NCBI GenBank assembly: GCA_028671895.1
Contig: CM053800.1
Coordinates: forward strand, 22,341,886-22,405,885
Length of the DNA: 64,000 bases
Source: Oenanthe sinensis
Taxonomy: Eukaryota > Streptophyta > Magnoliopsida > Apiales > Apiaceae
Direction: 5' to 3'
Shown: piece by piece, positions 1 through 13,200 of the stretch
Position numbering within the stretch: the first letter of the stretch is position 1
Layout of the letters: the number at the start of each line of letters is the position of its first letter
Notes under the pieces: generated by a model
Told to the model about the DNA's origin: nothing
The model's database searches: none
The model's input: only the letters and a program-made list of their open reading frames with translations
Translations under genes and position numbers: made by a program

Positions 1-140
1 TTGTAGGATTATTCTTGGCTCATTTGAACATGAAAACAATTCATAACAACTTCTGACTTCATTCTTGACTCATTCGAACTTGGAAACAACTTGTAGCTTC
101 ATTCTTGACTCGTTCAAACATGGAAACAACTTGTAAACTC
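1..140 (+). repeat. Trimer module T (140 bp), reference copy
   Basis: This is the basic three-monomer module. Counting from ATTCTTG to ATTCTTG, its monomers are 50 bp (ATTCTTGGCTCATTTGAACA start, GACTTC end), 40 bp (ATTCTTGACTCATTCGAACT start, GTAGCTTC end) and 50 bp (ATTCTTGACTCG start, ending in the next module's TTKTAGGATT). The 40-bp monomer matches the 50-bp one but lacks about 10 bp of the tail after CTTGTA. Module T recurs well over a hundred times. Its informative variable sites are GAAACAAC/GAAAAAAC in monomer 2, CTCATT/CTTATT in monomer 2, and GTTCAAAC/GTTTAAAC/GTGTAAAC/ATTTGAAC in monomer 3. Confidence 0.95.
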
Positions 141-280
141 TTTTAGGATTATTCTTGGCTCATTTGAACATGAAAACAATTTATAACAACTTCTGACTTC
201 ATTCTTAACTTATTCGAACTTGGAAACAACTTGTAGCTTCATTCTTGACTCATTTGAACATGGAAACAACTTATAAACTC

Positions 281-381
281 TTGTAGGATCATTCTTGGCT
301 CATTTGAACATTAAAAATAATTCATAACAACTTGAGACGTCATTTTTGACTCGTTAAAACATGGAAACACCTTATAAACTC
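281..381 (+). repeat. Dimer module D' (101 bp), reference copy
   Basis: This two-monomer module has a 51-bp monomer with CATTAAAAATAATTC and a 50-bp monomer ATTTTTGACTCGTTAAAACATGG. It is 1 bp longer than module D because the A-rich tract reads ATTAAAAATAA instead of ATGAAAATAA. The extra base nearly always goes with GACTCG in monomer 2, whereas D has GAGTCG, so D and D' behave as two lineages. Both carry GAGACGTC (an AatII-type palindrome) between the monomers. D' usually follows a T module ending in AACTTATAAACTC or AACTTGTAAACTC. Confidence 0.95.
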
Positions 382-1101
382 TTGTAGGATTATTCTTGGC
401 TCATTTGAACATGAAAATAATTCATAACAACTTCTGACTTCATTCCTGACTCATTCGAACTTGGAAAAAACTTGTAGCTTCATTCTTGACTCATTTGAAC
501 AAGGAAACAACTTGTAAACTTTTGTAGGATCATTCTTGGCTCATTTGAACATGAAAATAATTCATAACAACTTGAGACGTCATTTTTGAGTCGTTAAAAC
601 ATGGAAACACCTTATAAACTCTTGTAGGATTATTCTTGGCTCATTTGAACATGAAAACAATTCATAACAACTTCTGACTTCATTCTTGACTCATTCGAAC
701 TTGGAAACAACTTGTAGCTTCATTCTTGACTCGTTCAAACATGGAAACAACTTGTAAACTCTTTTAGGATTATTCTTGGCTCATTTGAACATGAAAATAA
801 TTCATAACAACTTGAGACGTCATTTTTGAGTCGTTAAAACATGGAAACACCTTATAAACTCTTGTAGGATTATTCTTGGCTCATTTGAACATGAAAACAA
901 TTCATAACAACTTCTGACTTCATTCTTGACTCATTCGAACTTGGAAAAAACTTGTAGCTTCATTCTTGACTCATTTGAACAAGGAAACAACTTGTAAACT
1001 TTTGTAGGATCATTCTTGGCTCATTTGAACATGAAAATAATTCATAACAACTTGAGACGTCATTTTTGAGTCGTTAAAACATGGAAACACCTTATAAACT
1101 C
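382..1101 (+). repeat. 240-bp T-D higher-order repeat, three copies
   Basis: Three consecutive T+D units occupy 382-621, 622-861 and 862-1101. This is the simplest higher-order repeat in the array. Successive T modules alternate between the GAAAAAAC/TGAACAAGG type and the GAAACAAC/GTTCAAAC type, so the longer period of 480 bp is the better match. The flanking modules are T-T-D' on the left (1-381) and T-T-D' again from 1102. Confidence 0.9.
522..621 (+). repeat. Dimer module D (100 bp), reference copy
   Basis: This two-monomer module has two 50-bp monomers: ATTCTTGGCTCATTTGAACATGAAAATAATTC through GAGACGTC, then ATTTTTGAGTCGTTAAAACATGGAAACACC. It typically follows a T module ending in TTGTAAACTT, and in the left domain that T carries TGAACAAGG. 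A right-side subtype has AATTCGTAAC instead of AATTCATAAC (for example around 34,845, 36,430 and 40,221). Confidence 0.95.
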
Positions 1102-2723
1102 TTGTAGGATTATTCTTGGCTCATTTGAACATGAAAACAATTCATAACAACTTCTGACTTCATTCTTGACTCATTCGAACTTGGAAACAACTTGTAGCTT
1201 CATTCTTGACTCGTTCAAACATGGAAACAACTTGTAAACTCTTTTAGGATTATTCTTGGCTCATTTGAACATGAAAACAATTCATAACAACTTCTGACTT
1301 CATTCTTGACTTATTCGAACTTGGAAACAACTTGTAGCTTCATTCTTGACTCATTTGAACATGGAAACAACTTATAAACTCTTGTAGGATCATTCTTGGC
1401 TCATTTGAACATTAAAAATAATTCATAACAACTTGAGACGTCATTTTTGAGTCGTTAAAACATGGAAACACCTTATAAACTCTTGTAGGATTATTCTTGG
1501 CTCATTTGAACATGAAAACAATTCATAACAACTTCTGACTTCATTCTTGACTCATTCGAACTTGGAAACAACTTGTAGCTTCATTCTTGACTCGTTCAAA
1601 CATGGAAACAACTTGTAAACTCTTTTAGGATTATTCTTGGCTCATTTGAACATGAAAATAATTCATAACAACTTGAGACGTCATTTTTGAGTCGTTAAAA
1701 CATGGAAACACCTTATAAACTCTTGTGGGATTGTTCTTGGCTCATTTGAACATGAAAACAATTCATAACAACTTCTGACTTCATTCTTGACTCATTCGAA
1801 CTTGGAAAAAACTTGTAGCTTCATTCTTGACTCATTTGAACAAGGAAACAACTTGTAAACTTTTGTAGGATCATTCTTGGCTCATTTGAACATGAAAATA
1901 ATTCATAACAACTTGAGACGTCATTTTTGAGCCGTTAAAACATGGAAACACCTTATAAACTCTTGTAGGATTATTCTTGGCTCATTTGAACATGAAAACA
2001 ATTCATAACAACTTCTGACTTCATTCTTGACTCATTCGAACTTGGAAACAACTTGTAGCTTCATTCTTGACTCGTTCAAACATGGAAACAACTTGTAAAC
2101 TCTTTTAGGATTATTCTTGGCTCATTTGAACATGAAAACAATTCATAACAACTTCTGACTTCATTCTTGACTTATTCGAACTTGGAAACAACTTGTAGCT
2201 TCATTCTTGACTCATTTGAACATGGAAACAACTTATAAACTCTTGTAGGATCATTCTTGGCTCATTTGAACATTAAAAATAATTCATAACAACTTGAGAC
2301 GTCATTTTTGACTCGTTAAAACATGGAAACACCTTATAAACTCTTGTAGGATTATTCTTGGCTCATTTGAACATGAAAACAATTCATAACAACTTCTGAC
2401 TTCATTCTTGACTCATTCGAACTTGGAAAAAACTTGTAGCTTCATTCTTGACTCATTTGAACAAGGAAACAACTTGTAAACTTTTGTAGGATCATTCTTG
2501 GCTCATTTGAACATGAAAATAATTCATAACAACTTGAGACGTCATTTTTGAGTCGTTAAAACATGGAAACACCTTATAAACTCTTGTAGGATTATTCTTG
2601 GCTCATTTGAACATGAAAACAATTCATAACAACTTCTGACTTCATTCTTGACTCATTCGAACTTGGAAACAACTTGTAGCTTCATTCTTGACTCGTTCAA
2701 ACATGGAAACAACTTGTAAACTC
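1102..2723 (+). repeat. Left-domain T/D array, mixed order
   Basis: By phase, the modules are T 1102, T 1242, D' 1382, T 1483, D 1623, T 1723, D 1863, T 1963, T 2103, D' 2243, T 2344, D 2484 and T 2584. The set T-T-D' is punctuated by T-D pairs. The variants are typical of the left domain: CTTATTCG in the second T of each T-T pair, GTTCAAAC in the first, and TGAACAAGG before D. Nothing other than satellite is present. Confidence 0.9.
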
Positions 2724-5066
2724 TTTTAGGATTATTCTTGGCTCATTTGAACATGAAAACAATTCATAACAACTTCTGACTTCATTCTTGACTTATTCGA
2801 ACTTGGAAACAACTTGTAGCTTCATTCTTGACTCATTTGAACATGGAAACAACTTATAAACTCTTGTAGGATCATTCTTGGCTCATTTGAACATTAAAAA
2901 TAATTCATAACAACTTGAGACGTCATTTTTGACTCGTTAAAACATGGAAACACCTTATAAACTCTTGTAGGATTATTCTTGGCTCATTTGAACATGAAAA
3001 TAATTCATAACAACTTCTGACTTCATTCTTGACTCATTCGAACTTGGAAAAAACTTGTAGCTTCATTCTTGACTCATTTGAACAAGAAAACAACTTGTAA
3101 ACTTTTGTAGGATCATTCTTGGCTCATTTGAACATGAAAATAATTCATAACAACTTGAGATGTCATTTTTGAGTCGTTAAAACATGGAAACACCTTATAA
3201 ACTCTTGTAGGATTATTCTTGGCTCATTTGAACATGAAAACAATTCATAACAACTTCTGACTTCATTCTTGACTCATTCGAACTTGGAAACAACTTGTAG
3301 CTTCATTCTTGACTCGTTCAAACATGGAAACAACTTGTAAACTCTTTTAGGATTATTCTTGGCTCATTTGAACATGAAAATAATTCATAACAACTTGAGA
3401 CGTCATTTTTGAGTCGTTAAAACATGGAAACACCTTATAAACTCTTGTAGGATTATTCTTGGCTCATTTGAACATGAAAACAATTCATAACAACTTCTGA
3501 CTTCATTCTTGACTCATTCGAACTTGGAAAAATCTTGTAGCTTCATTCTTGACTCATTTGAACAAGGAAACAACTTGTAAACTTTTGTAGGATCATTCTT
3601 GGCTCATTTGAACATGAAAATAATTCATAACAACTTGAGACGTCATTTTTGAGTCGTTAAAACATGGAAACACCTTATAAACTCTTGTAGGATTATTCTT
3701 GGCTCATTTGAACATGAAAACAATTCATAACAACTTCTGACTTCATTCTTCACTCATTCGAACTTGGAAACAACTTGTAGCTTCATTCTTGACTCGTTCA
3801 AACATGGAAACAACTTGTAAACTCTTTTAGGATTATTCTTGGCTCATTTGAACATGAAAACAATTCATAACAACTTCTGACTTCATTCTTGACTTATTCG
3901 AACTTGGAAACAACTTGTAGCTTCATTCTTGACTCATTTGAACATGGAAACAACTTATAAACTCTTGTAGGATCATTCTTGGCTCATTTGAACATTAAAA
4001 ATAATTCATAACAACTTGAGACGTCATTTTTGACTCGTTAAAACATGGAAACACCTTATAAACTCTTGTAGGATTATTCTTGGCTCATTTGAACATGAAA
4101 ATAATTCATAACAACTTCTGACTTCATTCTTGACTCATTCGAACTTGGAAAAAACTTGTAGCTTCATTCTTGACTCATTTGAACAAGGAAACAACTTGTA
4201 AACTTTTGTAGGATCATTCTTGGCTCATTTGAACATGAAAATAATTCATAACAACTTGAGACGTCATTTTTGAGTCGTTAAAACATGGAAACACCTTATA
4301 AACTCTTGTAGGATTATTCTTGGCTCATTTGAACATGAAAACAATTCATAACAACTTCTGACTTCATTCTTGACTCATTCGAACTTGGAAACAACTTGTT
4401 GCTTCATTCTTGACTCGTTCAAACATGGAAACAACTTGTAAACTCTTTTAGGATTATTCTTGGCTCATTTGAACATGAAAACAATTCATCACAACTTCTG
4501 ACTTCATTCTTGACTTATTCGAACTTGGAAACAACTTGTAGCTTCATTCTTGACTCATTTGAACATGGAAACAACTTATAAACTCTTGTAGGATCATTCT
4601 TGGCTCATTTGAACATTAAAAATAATTCATAACAACTTGAGACGTCATTTTTGACTCGTTAAAACATGGAAACACCTTATAAACTCTTGTAGGATTATTC
4701 TTGGCTCATTTGAACATGAAAATAATTCATAACAACTTCTGACTTCATTCTTGACTCATTCGAACTTGGAAAAAACTTGTAGCTTCATTCTTGACTCATT
4801 TGAACAAGGAAACAACTTGTAAACTTTTGTAGGATCATTCTTGGCTCATTTGAACATGAAAATAATTCATAACAACTTGAGACGTCATTTTTGAGTCGTT
4901 AAAACATGGAAACACCTTATAAACTCTTGTAGGATTATTCTTGGCTCATTTGAATATGAAAACAATTCATAACAACTTCTGACTTCATTCTTGACTCATT
5001 CGAACTTGGAAACAACTTGTAGCTTCATTCTTGACTCGTTCAAACATGGAAACAACTTGTAAACTC

Positions 5067-5116
5067 TTTTAGGATTATTCTTGGCTCATTTGAACATGGA
5101 AACAACTTATAAACTC
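5067..5116 (+). repeat. Chimeric 50-bp T remnant (90-bp deletion), copy 1
   Basis: Here a T module of 140 bp is reduced to a single 50-bp monomer. It begins as monomer 1 (TTTTAGGATTATTCTTGGCTCATTTGAACATG) and continues as monomer 3 (GAAACAACTTATAAACTC). The 90 bp lost equal one 50-mer plus one 40-mer, as expected from a crossover in the shared CTCATTTGAACATG stretch. The previous module is the T carrying TTGAATATG and the next is D'. Confidence 0.9.
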
Positions 5117-7559
5117 TTGTAGGATCATTCTTGGCTCATTTGAACATTAAAAATAATTCATAACAACTTGAGACGTCATTTTTGACTCGTTAAAACATGG
5201 AAACACCTTATAAACTCTTGTAGGATTATTCTTGGCTCATTTGAACATGAAAACAATTCATAACAACTTCTGACTTCATTCTTGACTCATTCGAACTTGG
5301 AAAAAACTTGTAGCTTCATTCTTGACTCATTTGAACATGGAAACAACTTGTAAACTCTTGTAGGATCATTCTTGGCTCATTTGAACATTAAAAATAATTC
5401 ATAACAACTTGAGACGTCATTTTTGACTCGTTAAAACATGGAAACACCTTATAAACTCTTGTAGGATTATTCTTGGCTCATTTGAACATGAAAATAATTC
5501 ATAACAACTTCTGACTTCATTCTTGACTCATTCGAACTTGGAAAAAACTTGTAGCTTCATTCTTGACTCATTTGAACAAGGAAACAACTTGTAAACTTTT
5601 GTAGGATCATTCTTGGCTCATTTGAACATGAAAATAATTCATAACAACTTGAGACGTCATTTTTGAGTCGTTAAAACATGGAAACACCTTATAAACTCTT
5701 GTAGGATTATTCTTGGCTCATTTGAACATGAAAACAATTCATAACAACTTCTGACTTCATTCTTGACTCATTCGAACTTGGAAACAACTTGTAGCTTCAT
5801 TCTTGACTCGTTCAAACATGGAAACAACTTGTAAACTCTTTTAGGATTATTCTTGGCTCATTTGAACATGAAAATAATTCATAACAACTTGAGACGTCAT
5901 TTTTGAGTCGTTAAAACATGGAAACACCTTATAAACTCTTGTAGGATTATTCTTGGCTCATTTGAACATGAAAACAATTCATAACAACTTCTGACTTCAT
6001 TCTTGACTCATTCGAACTTGGAAAAAACTTGTAGCTTCATTCTTGACTCATTTGAACAAGGAAACAACTTGTAAACTTTTGTAGGATCATTCTTGGCTCA
6101 TTTGAACATGAAAATAATTCATAACAACTTGAGACGTCATTTTTGAGTCGTTAAAACATGGAAACACCTTATAAACTCTTGTAGGATTATTCTTGGCTCA
6201 TTTGAACATGAAAACAATTCATAACAACTTCTGACTTCATTCTTGACTCATTCGAACTTGGAAACAACTTGTAGCTTCATTCTTGACTCGTTCAAACATG
6301 GAAACAACTTGTAAACTCTTTTAGGATTATTCTTGGCTCATTTGAACATGAAAACAATTCATAACAACTTCTGACTTCATTCTTGACTTATTCGAACTTG
6401 GAAACAACTTGTAGCTTCATTCTTGACTCATTTGAACATGGAAACAACTTATAAACTCTTGTAGGATCATTCTTGGCTCATTTGAACATTAAAAATAATT
6501 CATAACAACTTGAGACGTCATTTTTGACTCGTTAAAACATGGAAACACCTTATAAACTCTTGTAGGATTATTCTTGGCTCATTTGAACATAAAATAATTC
6601 ATAACAACTTCTGACTTCATTCTTGACTCATTCGAACTTGGAAAAAACTTGTAGCTTCATTCTTGACTCATTTGAACAAGGAAACAACTTGTAAACTTTT
6701 GTAGGATCATTCTTGGCTCATTTGAACATGAAAATAATTCATAACAACTTGAGACGTCATTTTTGAGTCGTTAAAACATGGAAACACCTTATAAACTCTT
6801 GTAGGATTATTCTTGGCTCATTTGAACATGAAAACAATTCATAACAACTTCTGACTTCATTCTTGACTCATTCGAACTTGGAAACAACTTGTTGCTTCAT
6901 TCTTGACTCGTTCAAACATGGAAACAACTTGTAAACTCTTTTAGGATTATTCTTGGCTCATTTGAACATGAAAACAATTCATCACAACTTCTGACTTCAT
7001 TCTTAACTTATTCGAACTTGGAAACAACTTGTAGCTTCATTCTTGACTCATTTGAACATGGAAACAACTTATAAACTCTTGTAGGATCATTCTTGGCTCA
7101 TTTGAACATTAAAAATAATTCATAACAACTTGAGACGTCATTTTTGACTCGTTAAAACATGGAAACACCTTATAAACTCTTGTAGGATTATTCTTGGCTC
7201 ATTTGAACATGAAAATAATTCATAACAACTTCTGACTTCATTCTTGACTCATTCGAACTTGGAAAAAACTTGTAGCTTCATTCTTGACTCATTTGAACAA
7301 GGAAACAACTTGTAAACTTTTGTAGGATCATTCTTGGCTCATTTGAACATGAAAATAATTCATAACAACTTGAGACGTCATTTTTGAGTCGTTAAAACAT
7401 GGAAACACCTTATAAACTCTTGTAGGATTATTCTTGGCTCATTTGAATATGAAAACAATTCATAACAACTTCTGACTTCATTCTTGACTCATTCGAACTT
7501 GGAAACAACTTGTAGCTTCATTCTTGACTCGTTCAAACATGGAAACAACTTGTAAACTC

Positions 7560-7609
7560 TTTTAGGATTATTCTTGGCTCATTTGAACATGGAAACAACT
7601 TATAAACTC
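7560..7609 (+). repeat. Chimeric 50-bp T remnant, copy 2
   Basis: Identical fusion of monomers 1 and 3, 2,493 bp after copy 1 and again preceded by the TTGAATATG T module. It is a duplicated copy of the same event, carried by the 2.49-kb super-repeat. Confidence 0.9.
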
Positions 7610-9814
7610 TTGTAGGATCATTCTTGGCTCATTTGAACATTAAAAATAATTCATAACAACTTGAGACGTCATTTTTGACTCGTTAAAACATGGAAACACC
7701 TTATAAACTCTTGTAGGATTATTCTTGGCTCATTTGAACATGAAAACAATTCATAACAACTTCTGACTTCATTCTTGACTCATTCGAACTTGGAAAAAAC
7801 TTGTAGCTTCATTCTTGACTCATTTGAACATGGAAACAACTTGTAAACTCTTGTAGGATCATTCTTGGCTCATTTGAACATTAAAAATAATTCATAACAA
7901 CTTGAGACGTCATTTTTGACTCGTTAAAACATGGAAACACCTTATAAACTCTTGTAGGATTATTCTTGGCTCATTTGAACATGAAAACAATTCATAACAA
8001 CTTCTGACTTCATTCTTGACTCATTCGAACTTGGAAAAAACTTGTAGCTTCATTCTTGACTCATTTGAACAAGGAAACAACTTGTAAACTTTTGTAGGAT
8101 CATTCTTGGCTCATTTGAACATGAAAATAATTCATAACAACTTGAGACGTCATTTTTGAGTCGTTAAAACATGGAAACACCTTATAAACTCTTGTAGGAT
8201 TATTCTTGGCTCATTTGAACATGAAAACAATTCATAACAACTTCTGACTTCATTCTTGACTCATTCGAACTTGGAAACAACTTGTAGCTTCATTCTTGAC
8301 TCGTTCAAACATGGAAACAACTTGTAAACTCTTTTAGGATTATTCTTGGCTCATTTGAACATGAAAACAATTCATAACAACTTCTGACTTCATTCTTGAC
8401 TTATTCGAACTTGGAAACAACTTGTAGCTTCATTCTTGACTCATTTGAACATGGAAACAACTTATAAACTCTTGTAGGATCATTCTTGGCTCATTTGAAC
8501 ATTAAAAATAATTCATAACAACTTGAGACGTCATTTTTGACTCGTTAAAACATGGAAACACCTTATAAACTCTTGTAGGATTATTCTTGGCTCATTTGAA
8601 CATGAAAACAATTCATAACAACTTCTAACTTCATTCTTGACTTATTCGAACTTGGAAACAACTTGTAGCTTCATTCTTGACTCATTTGAACATGGAAACA
8701 ACTTATAAACTCTTGTAGGATCATTCTTGGCTCATTTGAACATTAAAAATAATTCATAACAACTTGAGACGTCATTTTTGAGTCGTTCAAACATGGAAAC
8801 ACCTTATAAACTCTTGTAGGATTATTCTTGGCTCATTTGAACATGAAAACAATTCATAACAACTTCTGACTTCATTCTTGACTCATTCGAACTTGGAAAA
8901 AACTTGTAGCTTCATTCTTGACTCATTTGAACAAGGAAACAACTTGTAAACTTTTGTAGGATCATTCTTGGCTCATTTGAACATGAAAATAATTCATAAC
9001 AACTTGAGACGTCATTTTTGAGTCGTTAAAACATGGAAACACCTTATAAACTCTTGTAGGATTATTCTTGGCTCATTTGAACATGAAAACAATTCATAAC
9101 AACTTCTGACTTCATTCTTGACTCATTCGAACTTGGAAACAACTTGTTGCTTCATTCTTGACTCGTTCAAACATGGAAACAACTTGTAAACTCTTTTAGG
9201 ATTATTCTTGGCTCATTTGAACATGAAAACAATTCATCACAACTTCTGACTTCATTCTTGACTTATTCGAACTTGGAAACAACTTGTAGCTTCATTCTTG
9301 ACTCATTTGAACATGGAAACAACTTATAAACTCTTGTAGGATCATTCTTGGCTCATTTGAACATTAAAAATAATTCATAACAACTTGAGACGTCATTTTT
9401 GACTCGTTAAAACATGGAAACACCTTATAAACTCTTGTAGGATTATTCTTGGCTCATTTGAACATGAAAATAATTCATAACAACTTCTGACTTCATTCTT
9501 GACTCATTCGAACTTGGAAAAAACTTGTAGCTTCATTCTTGACTCATTTGAACAAGGAAACAACTTGTAAACTTTTGTAGGATCATTCTTGGCTCATTTG
9601 AACATGAAAATAATTCATAACAACTTGAGACGTCATTTTTGAGTCGTTAAAACATGGAAACACCTTATAAACTCTTGTAGGATTATTCTTGGCTCATTTG
9701 AATATGAAAACAATTCATAACAACTTCTGACTTCATTCTTGACTCATTCGAACTTGGAAACAACTTGTAGCTTCATTCTTGACTCGTTCAAACATGGAAA
9801 CAACTTGTAAACTC

Positions 9815-9864
9815 TTTTAGGATTATTCTTGGCTCATTTGAACATGGAAACAACTTATAAACTC
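9815..9864 (+). repeat. Chimeric 50-bp T remnant, copy 3
   Basis: Identical fusion, 2,255 bp after copy 2, in the shorter third copy of the super-repeat. The TTGAATATG variant again lies in the T module just upstream. Confidence 0.9.
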
Positions 9865-9965
9865 TTGTAGGATCATTCTTGGCTCATTTGAACATTAAAA
9901 ATAATTCATAACAACTTGAGACGTCATTTTTGACTCGTTAAAACATGGAAACACCTTATAAACTC

Positions 9966-10206
9966 TTGTAGGATTATTCTTGGCTCATTTGAACATGAAA
10001 ACAATTCATAACAACTTCTGACTTCATTCTTGACTCATTCGAACTTGGAAAAAACTTGTAGCTTCATTCTTGACTCATTTGAACAAGGAAACAACTTGTA
10101 AACTCTTGTAGGATCATTCTTGGCTCATTTGAACATTAAAAATAATTCATAACAACTTGAGACGTCATTTTTGACTCGTTAAAACATGGAAACACCTTAT
10201 AAACTC
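9966..10206 (+). repeat. T-D' pair linking two super-repeats
   Basis: T (9,966-10,105) and D' (10,106-10,206) correspond to the first modules of the 2.49-kb unit. They lead directly into the 1,722-bp repeat, whose start resembles the interior of the 2.49-kb unit (CATCACAAC variant). Confidence 0.8.
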
Positions 10207-13200
10207 TTGTAGGATTATTCTTGGCTCATTTGAACATGAAAACAATTCATAACAACTTCTGACTTCATTCTTGACTCATTCGAACTTGGAAACAACTTGT
10301 AGCTTCATTCTTGACTCGTTCAAACATGGAAACAACTTGTAAACTCTTTTAGGATTATTCTTGGCTCATTTGAACATGAAAACAATTCATCACAACTTCT
10401 GACTTCATTCTTGACTTATTCGAACTTGGAAACAACTTGTAGCTTCATTCTTGACTCATTTGAACATGGAAACAACTTATAAACTCTTGTAGGATCATTC
10501 TTGGCTCATTTGAACATTAAAAATAATTCATAACAACTTGAGACGTCATTTTTGACTCGTTAAAACATGGAAATACCTTATAAACTCTTGTAGGATTATT
10601 CTTGGCTCATTTGAACATGAAAATAATTCATAACAACTTCTGACTTCATTCTTGACTCATTCGAACTTGGAAAAAACTTGTAGCTTCATTCTTGACTCAT
10701 TTGAACAAGGAAACAACTTGTAAACTTTTGTAGGATCATTCTTGGCTCATTTGAACATGAAAATAATTCATAACAACTTGAGACGTCATTTTTGAGTCGT
10801 TAAAACATGGAAACACCTTATAAACTCTTGTAGGATTATTCTTGGCTCATTTGAACATGAAAACAATTCATAACAACTTCTGACTTCATTCTTGACTCAT
10901 TCGAACTTGGAAACAACTTGTAGCTTCATTCTTGACTCGTTCAAACATGGAAACAACTTGTAAACTCTTTTAGGATTATTCTTGGCTCATTTGAACATGA
11001 AAATAATTCATAACAACTTGAGACGTCATTTTAGAGTCGTTAAAACATGGAAACACCTTATAAACTCTTGTAGGATTATTCTTGGCTCATTTGAACATGA
11101 AAACAATTCATAACAACTTCTGACTTCATTCTTGACTCATTCGAACTTGGAAAAAACTTGTAGCTTCATTCTTGACTCATTTGAACAAGGAAACAACTTG
11201 TAAACTTTTGTAGGATCATTCTTGGCTCATTTGAACATGAAAATAATTCATAACAACTTGAGACGTCATTTTTGAGTCGTTAAAACATGGAAACACCTTA
11301 TAAACTCTTGTAGGATTATTTTTGGCTCATTTGAACATGAAAACAATTCATAACAACTTCTGACTTCATTCTTGACTCATTCGAACTTGGAAACAACTTG
11401 TAGCTTCATTCTTGACTCGTTCAAACATGGAAACAACTTGTAAACTCTTTTAGGATTATTCTTGGCTCATTTGAACATGAAAACAATTCATAACAACTTC
11501 TGACTTCATTCTTGACTTATTCGAACTTGGAAACAACTTGTAGCTTCATTCTTGACTCATTTGAACATGGAAACAACTTATAAACTCTTGTAGGATCATT
11601 CTTGGCTCATTTGAACATTAAAAATAATTCATAACAACTTGAGACGTCATTTTTGACTCGTTAAAACATGGAAACACCTTATAAACTCTTGTAGGATTAT
11701 TCTTGGCTCATTTGAACATGAAAATAATTCATAACAACTTCTGACTTCATTCTTGACTCATTCGAACTTGGAAAAAACTTGTAGCTTCATTCTTGACTCA
11801 TTTGAACAAGGAAACAACTTGTAAACTTTTGTAGGATCATTCTTGGCTCATTTGAACATGAAAATAATTCATAACAACTTGAGACGTCATTTTTGACTCG
11901 TTAAAACATGGAAACACCTTATAAACTCTTGTAGGATTATTCTTGGCTCATTTGAACATGAAAACAATTCATAACAACTTCTGACTTCATTCTTGACTCA
12001 TTCGAACTTGGAAACAACTTGTAGCTTCATTCTTGACTCGTTCAAACATGGAAACAACTTGTAAACTCTTTTAGGATTATTCTTGGCTCATTTGAACATG
12101 AAAACAATTCATCACAACTTCTGACTTCATTCTTGACTTATTCGAACTTGGAAACAACTTGTAGCTTCATTCTTGACTCATTTGAACATGGAAACAACTT
12201 ATAAACTCTTGTAGGATCATTCTTGGCTCATTTGAACATTAAAAATAATTCATAACAACTTGAGACGTCATTTTTGACTCGTTAAAACATGGAAACACCT
12301 TATAAACTCTTGTAGGATTATTCTTGGCTCATTTGAACATGAAAATAATTCATAACAACTTCTGACTTCATTCTTGACTCATTCGAACTTGGAAAAAACT
12401 TGTAGCTTCATTCTTGACTCATTTGAACAAGGAAACAACTTGTAAACTTTTGTAGGATCATTCTTGGCTCATTTGAACATGAAAATAATTCATAACAACT
12501 TGAGACGTCATTTTTGAGTCGTTAAAACATGGAAACACCTTATAAACTCTTGTAGGATTATTCTTGGCTCATTTGAACATGAAAACAATTCATAACAACT
12601 TCTGACTTCATTCTTGACTCATTCGAACTTGGAAACAACTTGTAGCTTCATTCTTGACTCGTTCAAACATGGAAACAACTTGTAAACTCTTTTAGGATTA
12701 TTCTTGGCTCATTTGAACATGAAAATAATTCATAACAACTTGAGACGTCATTTTAGAGTCGTTAAAACATGGAAACACCTTATAAACTCTTGTAGGATTA
12801 TTCTTGGCTCATTTGAACATGAAAACAATTCATAACAACTTCTGACTTCATTCTTGACTCATTCGAACTTGGAAAAAACTTGTAGCTTCATTCTTGACTC
12901 ATTTGAACAAGGAAACAACTTGTAAACTTTTGTAGGATCATTCTTGGCTCATTTGAACATGAAAATAATTCATAACAACTTGAGACGTCATTTTTGAGTC
13001 GTTAAAACATGGAAACACCTTATAAACTCTTGTAGGATTATTCTTGGCTCATTTGAACATGAAAACAATTCATAACAACTTCTGACTTCATTCTTGACTC
13101 ATTCGAACTTGGAAACAACTTGTAGCTTCATTCTTGACTCGTTCAAACATGGAAACAACTTGTAAACTCTTTTAGGATTATTCTTGGCTCATTTGAACAT

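Larger units (their letters stand above)
2724..9965 (+). repeat. About 2.49-kb super-repeat, three tandem copies
   Basis: Copies are about 2,724-5,217 (2,494 bp), 5,218-7,710 (2,493 bp) and 7,711-9,965 (2,255 bp). Four private markers repeat at the same spacing: CTTGTTGCTTC ending the GTT at 4,400, 6,893 and 9,148; TTGAATATG at 4,955, 7,448 and 9,703; CATCACAAC at 4,490, 6,983 and 9,238; and a 50-bp deleted T module at 5,067, 7,560 and 9,815. Copy 2 is 1 bp short because of a lost G in the ATGAAAA tract near 6,590. Copy 3 is shorter by about 238 bp, close to one T-D pair. The exact start is arbitrary because the repeat is circularly permutable. Confidence 0.88.

Noticed and set aside
141..150. 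Telomere-like TTTTAGGATT at the start of many T modules
   Set aside because: It is a single TTTAGGA inside a monomer, never in tandem TTTAGGG units, so it is not an interstitial telomere repeat.
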